Shown here: positions 1-8,777 of the stretch, piece after piece
Layout of the letters: each line of letters starts with the position of its first letter
Numbering within the stretch: position 1 is the first letter of the stretch
Notes under the pieces: generated by a model
Seen by the model: the letters and a program-made list of their open reading frames with translations, nothing else
Database searches by the model: none
Told to the model about the DNA's origin: nothing
DNA from: an uncultured Clostridia bacterium
Lineage (GTDB): Bacteria > Bacillota > Clostridia > Christensenellales > UBA1242
DNA: 64,000 nt
Direction: 5' to 3'
Assembly (NCBI GenBank): GCA_934772045.1
Contig: CAKVMH010000002.1
Span: 186,001-250,000 of the forward strand
Program-made: the position numbers and the translations under genes

Positions 1-801
1 TTTGATGTGTTTGTCATTTTCATTTGCTACATTGCATGCATGGAAATGGGCAACATTTTAACTTTGATGGATAAGCAACCTGAAAAAGTGTTCAGTTCAT
101 TTTATATTGTACTGAATTACATCATTATGCTTATCTGCACCGACAAATTAGCATTAGGTTACATTTGTTTAATTCAACTTGGCGCATTAGTTGTTTACAA
201 TTTCATTGTAAGCATTTACGCTTATGCAACAAATAAGGAAGCAGGCTACAAGTCAGCATTTAAAACTGCTTTGTACACATTAATTAACTGCATTTACCCA
301 ACATTTATGTTCGGTTTGATGCTTCAAATTAACCACATAGATAATTACGCAAACTTTGCAAACTTTTCAATGATTTTCATCGTTTTAATATTTGCAGTCA
401 CAATGCTTACAGACACTTTTGCTTACCTTATTGGTTCAGCATTCAAGGGTCCTAAACTTGCACCAAAAATTAGCCCAAACAAAACAATAAGTGGGGCAAT
501 TGGCGGGCTTTTAGGTGGCGTAATTGGCGCTATGCTTGTGTTTGTGGTGGTTCGTTGCACTGGCTGGCAACAAGTTTTATCACTGCATCATTTGGCTTGG
601 TGGCACTTTGCTTTAATTGGCTTTGTATCATCTGCAATAGGACAAGCAGGCGATTTATTTGAAAGCTTCTTAAAACGTAAAGCCAACATTAAAGACGCTG
701 GCAACATTTTCCCAGGGCATGGCGGAATGTTGGACAGGATTGACGCATTAACAGTCGTTACAACCTTTGTGTTTATAGTTTTACTTTGCCTTTTGTGGTA
801 A
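1..801 (+). CDS. cdsA: Phosphatidate cytidylyltransferase CdsA (5' end cut by window edge)
   Basis: This membrane enzyme makes CDP-diacylglycerol from phosphatidic acid and CTP, the precursor of all phospholipid head-group synthesis. The reading frame is open to base 1 (a GTG at 7 is in frame but so are the codons before it), so the N-terminus probably lies upstream. Several hydrophobic segments are visible. Near the C-terminus is the family signature SFLKR...KDAG...PGHGGMLDRID, which is diagnostic. It is followed 80 bp later by rseP. In many Firmicutes dxr sits between these two genes; it is not here. Identification is firm; only the start is unknown. Confidence 0.95.
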   Translation, partial: FDVFVIFICYIACMEMGNILTLMDKQPEKVFSSFYIVLNYIIMLICTDKLALGYICLIQLGALVVYNFIVSIYAYATNKEAGYKSAFKTALYTLINCIYPTFMFGLMLQINHIDNYANFANFSMIFIVLIFAVTMLTDTFAYLIGSAFKGPKLAPKISPNKTISGAIGGLLGGVIGAMLVFVVVRCTGWQQVLSLHHLAWWHFALIGFVSSAIGQAGDLFESFLKRKANIKDAGNIFPGHGGMLDRIDALTVVTTFVFIVLLCLLW

Positions 802-881
802 TTTATCCATAAATTTGCGTAAAAACACAAATTTTGTAATATATGTTAAACAATTTCATCTGATTTAATAATATATATAAA

Positions 882-2051
882 ATGTTTAATTTTTTAAGTG
901 TTTCATCTGTTTTTAGTTATATTGGCTACATTTTGTTAGCCATAATTGTTTTGTTGCTTATGGTGCTGATACACGAATTTGGGCATTACACAGCAGGCAA
1001 GATTTTAAAATTTAAAATAAATGAATTTAGCGTTGGGTTTGGGCCTAAAATCGTTCAAAAAAAGAAAAAGAATGGTGAACTTTTCACGCTTCGCCTAATT
1101 CCGCTTGGCGGTTATTGCGCTTTTGATGGAGAAAATGAAGACGGAACCGAAAACCCACATGCATTTAACAATCAAAAGCCATGGAAACGCTTAATTGTCC
1201 TTTTTTGTGGCGCATTCTTTAACTTTTTAAGTGCAATCATCTTCTCGGTTATCGCATTGATGGCTTGCGGTTACGAACAATTACAAGTGAAACAAATTGC
1301 ACCAACTTCAATAAATGCGACATATCTTCAATCAAACGACATTATTTACGGCATTGAAGGCAATAAAATTGATTTTGTAACGGACGACATGCTAGATGTT
1401 TTGATAACCAACTATGTTGAAAATAATTTTAAAACCTACAAAGGCGAAGATTTAACAAGCGAAAGTTCATTCGTTGACGATGGTAAAACCTATTATATGG
1501 TTGAAAACGACATGGACTTTATGCTTAAACGCGAAAATAAAAAGATAACTCAAACTGGCAAAATAAATGTCATTTATGACAGCACTGGCAAATTGACAGG
1601 CTGGTCACTTTATTCAACAAATGATGCCGACGCGAGCGAACTGCAAATAGGTTATTATAAATATAATTTTGGCGAAGCACTTTTAAATGCTGTTCCGTTC
1701 ACTTGTCGTTGGGCATGGAAAGTTTTAGTGATTTTTGGTCAGTTAATAACTGGGCAATTGTCAATAAAGGCACTTGGTGGGCCAGTCACAACAATTAAAA
1801 GCATGGCAACAATGACAATGCAAAGTTTCAATATTTTGTTCCTTTTATTGCCACTTATTGCAGTGAACTTGGCAGTGTTCAATTTGTTGCCAATTCCAGC
1901 GTTAGACGGCTTCCAAATGATATTTGTTATCATTGAATGGATACGCAAAAAACCAGTCAAACGCGAAGTCGTTAACATGATTAACAACATCGGCTTAATA
2001 GTGCTATTTGGTTTTGTAATCTTAGTTGATATACTACAATTTGTGCTTTAA
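882..2051 (+). CDS. rseP: RIP metalloprotease RseP / site-2 protease family
   Basis: Intramembrane zinc protease of the RseP/SpoIVFB-like S2P family, which releases membrane-tethered regulators by cutting inside the bilayer. The zinc motif HEFGH is at residues 31-35 in the first membrane helix. A PDZ-like region follows at about 125-250, and the second catalytic motif NLLPIPALDG lies near residue 330. The length of 389 aa is normal. No clear ribosome-binding site precedes the ATG (the upstream bases are an A/T run). It lies in the cdsA-rseP locus but is not followed by ispG, which usually sits there. A clean promoter starts the next gene, so rseP probably ends its transcript. Confidence 0.93.
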   Translation: MFNFLSVSSVFSYIGYILLAIIVLLLMVLIHEFGHYTAGKILKFKINEFSVGFGPKIVQKKKKNGELFTLRLIPLGGYCAFDGENEDGTENPHAFNNQKPWKRLIVLFCGAFFNFLSAIIFSVIALMACGYEQLQVKQIAPTSINATYLQSNDIIYGIEGNKIDFVTDDMLDVLITNYVENNFKTYKGEDLTSESSFVDDGKTYYMVENDMDFMLKRENKKITQTGKINVIYDSTGKLTGWSLYSTNDADASELQIGYYKYNFGEALLNAVPFTCRWAWKVLVIFGQLITGQLSIKALGGPVTTIKSMATMTMQSFNILFLLLPLIAVNLAVFNLLPIPALDGFQMIFVIIEWIRKKPVKREVVNMINNIGLIVLFGFVILVDILQFVL

Positions 2052-2122
2052 AAATAAATAATATATAAAAATATGGTTTGTTTATTATTGAAATTACCTA
2101 AATTGTAACAGGTGTTTCAATA

Positions 2123-2151
2123 TTGACACGCCATTTTTTTTGTGTTATAAT
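2123..2151 (+). promoter_or_regulatory. Sigma-A promoter of the PolC-like gene
   Basis: TTGACA (2123-2128), a 17-bp spacer, then TATAAT (2146-2151) preceded by TGTG, an extended -10. Both hexamers match consensus. Predicted start is near 2158, with an AAAGGAAG ribosome-binding site just before the ATG at 2175. Confidence 0.88.
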
Positions 2152-2174
2152 TTCCTTACACAAAGGAAGATAAA

Positions 2175-3698
2175 ATGGACAAATTAAAAGCATTAGATGC
2201 AATTTTTGACGGCTTAAAATTTAAAGATGCAGTTTACAGTGAAAAGACTAACATTTGCACTGTTGAATTTTTATATAACCCAGACTCATTCAAACCAACA
2301 GATGACGCAAAAAAGACAATTCTTGCCACATTAGATGCTGAAATTGGCAATTTTGTGAAATATGATTTAAATTTAGTTGCATGTCCATTAGATAAGCGCA
2401 CAATTGCAAACTACACATATTCAACAATCACAAACAATTTCCCAGCAATGAGCAAAGAATTTAGTTTTGACGATATCTCAGTTGAGATAAACCACATGCA
2501 AGTTGACATTATTCTTAGGTTGACACCTTCAACATACGAATATGCAACCGAACTTGATAGGGCAAGTTTAATTGCGGAAAAGTTGCAAGAAAGTTTTTAT
2601 GCTGAGTTTAATGTAAAATTCGAAAAGAAAGAAGCTGGGCAACAAACACAATCAAAAAGTTACATAGAAAACAATGCTGAACTTATGGAAAGCATTAAAG
2701 TCAACGAAGATAAAACAGTTTATCATTTAAGCGAAATTGCAGATATCATAGGTAAAAATGAATATTCAACAGCAATGGACTACTCAAAAATTTCAAGCCC
2801 AGTTGAAAATGTTGTGATTTGTGGCGAAGTGACCAATATTCAGCGCAAAACATACACAAGGAAATATACCCGCAATGGCGAAACGCAGGATATTGAAAAA
2901 TCATTTTATAGTTTGTCAATTCGCAATGACGGCAAATTTATGTATTGCTCAATTTTCCCAAAACAAGCGGACGAAAGCAAGGGCGACCTTATTGAAGTTG
3001 GCATGAAGGTTTGCATGTTCGGTTCATTCCGTGAATACAACGGCAAATTGAACTTTACAGCAAACACCATTGCGAGGTGTGCTTACACAAAAGATGAAAT
3101 AAAGAGTACAACAAAACAAGTCAATGAAGAATATCATACCGTGTTCCCACAAGACTATGTCGACTATGAGCAAAAAGGGCTTTTTGACGAGGACGACAAA
3201 GTGTTTGAAGGCGAATATGTGGTTTTCGACCTTGAAACAACAGGCTTGGAAGCAACAAAAGATGAAATTATTGAAATTGGTGCATGCAAAATAGAAAATG
3301 GAAGGATAACAAAAACATTCTCAACATTTGTTAAACCATCACGCCACATTCCACGTGAAATTACTGAGCTTACAGGTATCAACGATGCAATGGTTGCAGA
3401 CGCACCTACAATTAATTATGTTTTGCCAGATTTTTACAAGTTCTGCTATGGCACAACCATGGTAGGGCATAATGTATCGTTTGATATTGGTTTTATCTAT
3501 AACATCGCAAAAAAATTGTCTTATGATTTCAATAATCCATTAATGGACACAATTGAAATGGCTCGCAAAAAATTACCAGGCTTAAAGAACTATAAACTCG
3601 GCACAGTTGTTGACCGTTTAAAAATTGTTTTGGACAACGCACATAGGGCAATTAACGACGCCACAGCAACTGCAAAAGTGTTTATAAAATTGATGTAA
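2175..3698 (+). CDS. PolC-like protein reduced to N-terminal, OB and 3'-5' exonuclease modules
   Basis: It occupies the usual polC position (between rseP and rimP), but is only 507 aa where PolC is about 1,430. Residues 1-150 resemble the PolC N-terminal domain. About 205-310 is an OB-fold region. About 348-505 is a DEDDh exonuclease with DLETTGL (D352, E354), GHNVSFD and the final H...D pair (about 489 and 494). The PHP domain and the whole polymerase core are missing. The stop at 3698 is followed by about 190 bp of AT-rich DNA before the rimP promoter, with no polymerase coding. It has a strong promoter and RBS, so it looks like a functional protein, possibly a free-standing proofreading factor. 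That role is inference. Confidence 0.85.
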   Translation: MDKLKALDAIFDGLKFKDAVYSEKTNICTVEFLYNPDSFKPTDDAKKTILATLDAEIGNFVKYDLNLVACPLDKRTIANYTYSTITNNFPAMSKEFSFDDISVEINHMQVDIILRLTPSTYEYATELDRASLIAEKLQESFYAEFNVKFEKKEAGQQTQSKSYIENNAELMESIKVNEDKTVYHLSEIADIIGKNEYSTAMDYSKISSPVENVVICGEVTNIQRKTYTRKYTRNGETQDIEKSFYSLSIRNDGKFMYCSIFPKQADESKGDLIEVGMKVCMFGSFREYNGKLNFTANTIARCAYTKDEIKSTTKQVNEEYHTVFPQDYVDYEQKGLFDEDDKVFEGEYVVFDLETTGLEATKDEIIEIGACKIENGRITKTFSTFVKPSRHIPREITELTGINDAMVADAPTINYVLPDFYKFCYGTTMVGHNVSFDIGFIYNIAKKLSYDFNNPLMDTIEMARKKLPGLKNYKLGTVVDRLKIVLDNAHRAINDATATAKVFIKLM

Positions 3699-3889
3699 AT
3701 ATTTAGCACGGATATTGCTCTTTTTGGTTGCTAGCAACGATCATATTACAGGCGTTTGAAAAAAGATAGTTAACAATAAAAAAACTAAATTCTAAATTAA
3801 AAATACCAAACATTACAGTTAAATTGCGGTTAAAAGTGTTAATCAGCCAGTAAATGCAAAGATTAATTAACAAAAAATGGTTAAAACTA

Positions 3890-3918
3890 TTGCTTAATTT
3901 AATTTAATGTGGTATACT
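3890..3918 (+). promoter_or_regulatory. Promoter of the rimP-nusA-infB operon
   Basis: TTGCTT (3890-3895), 17-bp spacer, TATACT (3913-3918). The predicted start is near 3925, so the transcript would begin a few bases before the GC-rich hairpin at 3933-3951. The rest of the 3699-3889 stretch is AT-rich with no recognisable feature. Confidence 0.75.
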
Positions 3919-3932
3919 GAAAATGATTTCAA

Positions 3933-3951
3933 GGGGTGGCGGTGCCACCCC
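3933..3951 (+). promoter_or_regulatory. GC-rich 5'-leader hairpin ahead of rimP
   Basis: Perfect 8-bp stem GGGGTGGC / GCCACCCC with a 3-base loop, in an otherwise very AT-rich leader. It falls at the predicted 5' end of the transcript. A TTTTT run begins only 9 bases later (3960-3964), so it is a poor terminator. It may protect the mRNA end or attenuate transcription. Confidence 0.65.
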
Positions 3952-3974
3952 TAACTTAGTTTTTAAGGAGATTT

Positions 3975-4427
3975 ATGAAAGTTAGTGAAGTTGTAAAGGA
4001 AGCAATTTTACCTTTATTTAAAGGTGAAATTCAACTTATTGATGTTGCTTACGAAAAACGTAATGATGGTATGCACCTGGTTGTGTATATTGACAAGCCA
4101 ACAGGCGTTAAAATTGAAGATTGTGTGTTAGTTAGCCAAATGATTGACCCAGTGTTGGACGAACTTAACCCAACAAATGACGAAAAGTATTCACTTGACG
4201 TTTCAAGTTATGGGTTAGACAAGCCTTTAAAATTTGATTGGCAATTTAAAAAATACTTAAATGAAAAGGTAGAAGTTAAATTGTACCATAAAATTGACGA
4301 CAAAAAGGGTTTTGTTGCTGTCCTCTTATCCCGTGACGAGAAAGCAACACAATTCAGTTTAGACAACGAAACTATCACTATCAACAATGCTGACATAGCG
4401 TATATTACACCATATATTGAGTTTTAA
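3975..4427 (+). CDS. rimP: Ribosome maturation factor RimP
   Basis: Binds the 30S subunit during maturation and helps assemble the region around S12. The protein is 150 aa, the family's usual size, with the expected N-terminal alpha/beta domain (Asp-rich LDVSSYGLDKPLK stretch in the middle) and a C-terminal SH3-like domain. The ATG follows an AAGGAG ribosome-binding site by six bases. It is the first gene of the rimP-nusA-ylxR-ylxQ-infB-rbfA-truB operon, with only 12 bp to nusA. Position and sequence together make the call firm. Confidence 0.93.
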   Translation: MKVSEVVKEAILPLFKGEIQLIDVAYEKRNDGMHLVVYIDKPTGVKIEDCVLVSQMIDPVLDELNPTNDEKYSLDVSSYGLDKPLKFDWQFKKYLNEKVEVKLYHKIDDKKGFVAVLLSRDEKATQFSLDNETITINNADIAYITPYIEF

Positions 4428-4439
4428 GGAGAAAGATAA

Positions 4440-5564
4440 ATGATTAACAAAGATTTTTTTGAAGCATTAAAAGATTTGGAAACTGAAAAAGGCATTAACG
4501 AAGAGGTTTTCATTTCAGCATTAGAACAAGCACTTACAGCGGCCTACAAAAAGAACAGTGGCATGGCAAAAAATGCACAAGTAAAATTGTTGCCTGAAAA
4601 GAACACAATCAAAATTTATTCATACCGCACAGTGGTTGAAAATGTTGAAGATGAAGAAAAGGAAATTTCACTTGAAGAAGCAAAACAAATTAAGCACGCT
4701 TACAAAGTTGGCGACTTAGTTATGCAAGAAGAAAGCACAAAGGATTTCAATCGTATTGCTGTACAAACAGCAAAGCAAGTTATCACACAAAAGATAAAGG
4801 AAATTGAAAAGCAATCAATTTACAAAGACATTGCAGAAAAGGAAGGCAAATTGATTGTTGCGAATGTTAAGCGCATGGATGGTGAAAATGTTTACCTTGA
4901 AATTGGTGGTACGACACTTGAAGGTTTGTTAACAAAACGCGATATGTTGCCTAGCGACAATTTCCATATTGGCGACCGCATTAAAGTTTATGTTCGTTAT
5001 ATTAAAGACGATTTCCGTGGCACGGTTGTTCAAGTTACACGTACACATGCAAATTTTGTTAAACTTTTGCTTGAAATGGAAGTGCCAGAACTCAATAATG
5101 GCGAAGTTAGCATTGTTGCAATTGCGCGTGAAGCAGGTTTGCGCACAAAAATTGCCGTTACAACATCAGTGCCTAACCTTGACCCAGTTGGCGCATGCAT
5201 CGGCAATAAGGGCGCAAGAGTTAATTCAGTTATCAATGAATTGAATGGCGAAAAAATTGACATTATTAATTATAGTGAAAACCCAGCAGATTACATTGTT
5301 GCAGCACTCAGCCCAGCAGAAGTTAGCGAAATTACTGTTGACACTGTTGCAGGCGTTGCAAATGTTCAAGTGCCTGAAAACAAATTGTCACTTGCAATTG
5401 GTAAAGGCGGGCACAATGTGCGTTTGGCTGCAAAACTCACTGGTTACAAAATTGATGTTAAGCCAGCGGTTCACGCACAAGAAAAGAAAGCAAATGATGT
5501 GGTTGAAACATCAAATGCTAGCATCGTGCTTGATGATGACATATTCAGTGATATTGACGAATAG
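4440..5564 (+). CDS. nusA: Transcription termination/antitermination factor NusA
   Basis: Binds RNA polymerase and modulates pausing, termination and antitermination. The 374-aa protein has an N-terminal polymerase-binding domain (1-125), an S1 domain (about 130-200), and two KH domains, with the GxxG loops GNKGARV in KH1 and GKGGHNV in KH2. The C-terminal tail after about residue 345 is short and acidic, and there are no C-terminal acidic repeats as in proteobacteria; this is normal for Firmicutes. The RBS AAGGAGA precedes the ATG. ylxR follows after 8 bp. Confidence 0.96.
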   Translation: MINKDFFEALKDLETEKGINEEVFISALEQALTAAYKKNSGMAKNAQVKLLPEKNTIKIYSYRTVVENVEDEEKEISLEEAKQIKHAYKVGDLVMQEESTKDFNRIAVQTAKQVITQKIKEIEKQSIYKDIAEKEGKLIVANVKRMDGENVYLEIGGTTLEGLLTKRDMLPSDNFHIGDRIKVYVRYIKDDFRGTVVQVTRTHANFVKLLLEMEVPELNNGEVSIVAIAREAGLRTKIAVTTSVPNLDPVGACIGNKGARVNSVINELNGEKIDIINYSENPADYIVAALSPAEVSEITVDTVAGVANVQVPENKLSLAIGKGGHNVRLAAKLTGYKIDVKPAVHAQEKKANDVVETSNASIVLDDDIFSDIDE

Positions 5565-5572
5565 GTGGTGCC

Positions 5573-5830
5573 GTGCATACAAAATTTGAAAGGCGATGTG
5601 TTGCTTGCAGGCAAAACAGACAGCAAAGCGACATGATACGCGTCGCACGCATTAAAAACGAATTTATGTTGGACATAAATCATAAACTTGATGGAAGGGG
5701 TGCGTACATTTGTAACAGTAAACCTTGCATTGAGCAAACCATAAGAAAGCACCTTCTAAATCGTGCTTATAAAACAAATGTTGGCGATGAAATTTACAAA
5801 CAGTTAGGTGAGTATGAACAAAATTGTTAG
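5573..5830 (+). CDS. ylxR: YlxR family nucleic-acid-binding protein (RnpM)
   Basis: Small 85-aa basic protein of the YlxR (DUF448) family, always found between nusA and infB in Firmicutes. In recent work on Bacillus and other species it is linked to RNase P. The family's RRCVACRQ motif is near the N-terminus, and GRGAYIC, which helps form the nucleic-acid-binding face, lies in the middle. It starts at GTG with an AGGTGG ribosome-binding site. The stop overlaps the start of the following L7Ae-family gene. The function is from family knowledge. Confidence 0.88.
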   Translation: MHTKFERRCVACRQNRQQSDMIRVARIKNEFMLDINHKLDGRGAYICNSKPCIEQTIRKHLLNRAYKTNVGDEIYKQLGEYEQNC

Positions 5831-6116
5831 TTATTTAGGGTTTGCCTTAAAAACAAACAGCGTCATAACAGGGCAGACTTCATTAAAGGTTAATAAAAAG
5901 AAACTTTACTTAATTTTAGTTTGTAATTCAGCAAGCGACAACTTAAAAAATCTGGCAAAGAATTTGGCAAATAAACACAATTGTCCAGTGTTTGAAACCG
6001 AACCTATGCTGGAAGGTTTAATTAATAAAAAAGACATTAAAATTCTTGGCTTAACCCACCAAGAACTTAGTAAAGCGATTGTCGAAAACAAGCAAGGTCT
6101 TGTAGCCTTGCAATAG
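5814..6116 (+). CDS. ylxQ: L7Ae-family ribosomal protein YlxQ
   Basis: Small (100 aa) L7Ae/L30e-like RNA-binding protein that likely recognises kink-turn RNA. It starts MNKIVSYLGFALK and has the internal FxxxP-type segment of the family. The ATG at 5814 is preferred over the GTG two codons upstream; both overlap the end of ylxR, so translation is probably coupled. It sits between ylxR and infB as in Bacillus. It is not essential in Bacillus, and its exact target here cannot be read from the sequence. Confidence 0.82.
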   Translation: MNKIVSYLGFALKTNSVITGQTSLKVNKKKLYLILVCNSASDNLKNLAKNLANKHNCPVFETEPMLEGLINKKDIKILGLTHQELSKAIVENKQGLVALQ

Positions 6117-6137
6117 GGTAAGATAAGGAGAAATATA

Positions 6138-8777
6138 TTGGCAGAAATCAATAAACCACAAGAATTTAACAAATCAATTAAGCAACTTCAATCCATGGTT
6201 AAGGATAAGATGTTGGTTGGTCTTGCTGAAAAATTCTACACTTTAAAAATCGAAATGGCAGGTTTGGTGCGCTCAGCAAAAGATAAGGAATCGTCCTTAA
6301 TTTTGAAAGCGACTGAAAAGAAGCCAGAGCCTGTTCAACCACCAGTTGTTGAAACACACACTGAGCCAAAAGTTGAGCAGAAAGTTGAATTAAAAACGGA
6401 ACCAAAGGTTGAAAAAGTTCAACCTAATGTTTCTGTGCAAAAACCAGCCCATCAACAAGATAGTAGGCGCAATTTCCAAGGCAACCAAAATTATCAAGGT
6501 GGGCAGAATTACCAACAAAATAGGCAAAACTATCAGCAAAGGAATTATAATCAAAATGGTTATAATCAAGGTTTCAACCAAAATAATTCTCGTTATAACA
6601 ATAATTACAACAATCGCCCATACAATAACCAAAACCAACAAGGTGGCAATTTTAACGGACAAAGACGCCCATTCAACAACAACCGCCTAGGGCAAAATGG
6701 GCAACAAAATTTCCAAAACCGTCCATTCAACAACAGGACAAACAACCCTAACTTTAAACCGGGGCAAAAACCTGCTGGTTTCAACGATAACAAACGCCCA
6801 GCAATCAATTATGCTCAGCCAGTTATCACACAAAGCCCAACACGTAATTTTGCAAATAAAAAGAAAGAAGGCACCCATTTTGAAGAAAAGCGCGGTTACA
6901 CAAAATACGACTTGCTTAAACGTGGCATGATTGACGACGGTGTTAATGAAGACAGGTCAGTTACACGTAAACTTCGCACAAAGAAAAAGGACACTTCTGT
7001 TGAAAATATTGAGCGTCCAACTGGGCCAGCAATCATCACAACAGATAACATCACGATTAAACTTTTAAGTGAAGTTTCAGGTCGTCCAGTAAGTGAAATT
7101 ATCAAAAAATTCATGTTGCTTGGCATGATGGTTACAATCAACTCGACAGTCGACTTTGCAACTGCTGAGTTAGTTATGAGCGACATGGGTGTTGAACTTA
7201 TCCAAAAATTGGACAAAACGGGCGAAGAAAAATTGCTTGATTTACAAAAAGACATTCGTTCATATAGCGACGAGGAAGCATCAACACGCCCACCTATCGT
7301 TACAGTTATGGGTCACGTTGACCATGGTAAAACGAGTTTGTTGGACTATATCCGCAAAACTAAAGTTACATTGGGCGAAGCAGGTGGCATTACACAAGCA
7401 ATCGGTGCTTATCGCGTCAATGTAAATAATAAATACATCACATTCATTGACACCCCTGGGCACGAAGCATTTACTGCAATGCGTGCGCGTGGTGCGTCTG
7501 TTACCGATATTGCAATTTTAATTGTGGCAGCGGACGATGGTATTATGCCACAAACAGTTGAGGCAATTAATCACATCAAATCTGCCAACATTCCAATGAT
7601 TGTTGCAATAAATAAAATGGATAAGCCACAAGCAGACCCAGACCGCGTTATGCAACAACTTGCAGAACACAACGTGTTGCCAGAAGCATGGGGCGGTGAT
7701 GCTATCATTTGTAAAATTTCCGCACACACTGGTGAAGGTATTGATAAACTGCTTGAAACAATATTGCTTGTTGCAGATATGCAAGACCTTAAAGCAAATG
7801 AAAACATTCCGGCAATCGGCACAATTTTGGAAGCCAAGTTAGATAAAGGCCGTGGTGCAGTTGCGTCACTTATTGTACGCGATGGTTCATTACATGTTGG
7901 CGACACAATTATTTCAGGTACATCAATCTGTAAAGTTAAGGCAATGATGGACGAAAACAACAAAACAGTTAAAGTTGCAACACCTTCTATGCCGGTTACA
8001 GTTTTGGGCTTTAATGAAGTTCCAAAAGCAGGTGAAACATTCACAGCAGTTGATGAAAAACTTTCAAAACAAATTGTTGAAGAACGCAAAGCAAAACAAA
8101 AAGAAGAATTGCTTAAAGGAAGCGGTGGCAACACACTTGAAGACTTGTTGCAAAAGACAAGCGAAAAAGATGTTAAAATCCTTAACATTGTGCTTAAAAC
8201 TGATGTTAATGGCTCACTTGAAGCGATTAAATCATCTATAATGAAACTTGTAAACGACGAAGTTAAGATTAACATTCTTCATAGTGGCGTAGGTGCAGTG
8301 AGCGAGAGCGACTTAATCCTTGCAAACGCATCAAATGCAATGGTTGTTGCATTTAATGTCAGCCAAGACAGCAAAGTTAAAACAACCGCTGAACGCATGA
8401 AAATTAAAATCTATTCATACAAAATTATTTACGAATTGCTTGATGAAATTGAGCGCGTAATTAAGGGTATGAAAGAACCAAAATATGAAGAAGTTTACCT
8501 TGGCATGGCAGAAGTTAGGGCAGTATTCAAACTTACAAGCACTGGTATTGTTGCGGGTTCATTTGTCCGCGACGGTAAAATTGTTCGTGGTGAACACGCT
8601 AAAATTTATCGTGGTGATGAATTGATTGCTACAACAGAAATTAAATCGTTAAAAATTGTTAAAGACGATGTTAAAGAAGCTGGCAAAGATAGGGAATGTG
8701 GCATAAAAACAACATACGATGATGTTGCTGTTGGTGATAGAATTGAATGTTACACATTAAAAAGGATTGATAATTAA
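6138..8777 (+). CDS. infB: Translation initiation factor IF-2 with Asn/Gln-rich N-terminal region
   Basis: GTPase that brings initiator tRNA to the 30S subunit. It starts at TTG, seven bases after AAGGAG. The G domain begins near residue 391 with GHVDHGKTS, then DTPGHEAFT and NKMD, followed by domains II, III and the C1/C2 tRNA-binding part, ending at residue 879. Residues about 104-225 are an extreme Asn/Gln/Gly/Tyr-rich tract instead of the usual Lys/Glu/Ala-rich helix. An IF2-N module lies at about 290-345. It overlaps the rbfA start by one base. The function is certain; the role of the Asn/Gln tract is not. Confidence 0.97.
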   Translation: MAEINKPQEFNKSIKQLQSMVKDKMLVGLAEKFYTLKIEMAGLVRSAKDKESSLILKATEKKPEPVQPPVVETHTEPKVEQKVELKTEPKVEKVQPNVSVQKPAHQQDSRRNFQGNQNYQGGQNYQQNRQNYQQRNYNQNGYNQGFNQNNSRYNNNYNNRPYNNQNQQGGNFNGQRRPFNNNRLGQNGQQNFQNRPFNNRTNNPNFKPGQKPAGFNDNKRPAINYAQPVITQSPTRNFANKKKEGTHFEEKRGYTKYDLLKRGMIDDGVNEDRSVTRKLRTKKKDTSVENIERPTGPAIITTDNITIKLLSEVSGRPVSEIIKKFMLLGMMVTINSTVDFATAELVMSDMGVELIQKLDKTGEEKLLDLQKDIRSYSDEEASTRPPIVTVMGHVDHGKTSLLDYIRKTKVTLGEAGGITQAIGAYRVNVNNKYITFIDTPGHEAFTAMRARGASVTDIAILIVAADDGIMPQTVEAINHIKSANIPMIVAINKMDKPQADPDRVMQQLAEHNVLPEAWGGDAIICKISAHTGEGIDKLLETILLVADMQDLKANENIPAIGTILEAKLDKGRGAVASLIVRDGSLHVGDTIISGTSICKVKAMMDENNKTVKVATPSMPVTVLGFNEVPKAGETFTAVDEKLSKQIVEERKAKQKEELLKGSGGNTLEDLLQKTSEKDVKILNIVLKTDVNGSLEAIKSSIMKLVNDEVKINILHSGVGAVSESDLILANASNAMVVAFNVSQDSKVKTTAERMKIKIYSYKIIYELLDEIERVIKGMKEPKYEEVYLGMAEVRAVFKLTSTGIVAGSFVRDGKIVRGEHAKIYRGDELIATTEIKSLKIVKDDVKEAGKDRECGIKTTYDDVAVGDRIECYTLKRIDN

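Noticed and set aside
811..830. Further copy of the TTTGCGTAAAA motif after cdsA
   Set aside because: Only 11 bases match the 35.2-37.6 kb motif, in an AT-rich stretch after a gene end; too short to count as a member of that group.
3165..3974. A frameshift that hides the rest of polC
   Set aside because: No polymerase or PHP motifs were seen in any frame between 3698 and rimP, and only 276 bp are available. A frameshift cannot account for about 900 missing residues.
7571..8275. Long minus-strand open frame (234 aa) inside infB
   Set aside because: It is a shadow of the infB codons: no RBS, no domain, and it covers a clearly real gene on the other strand.
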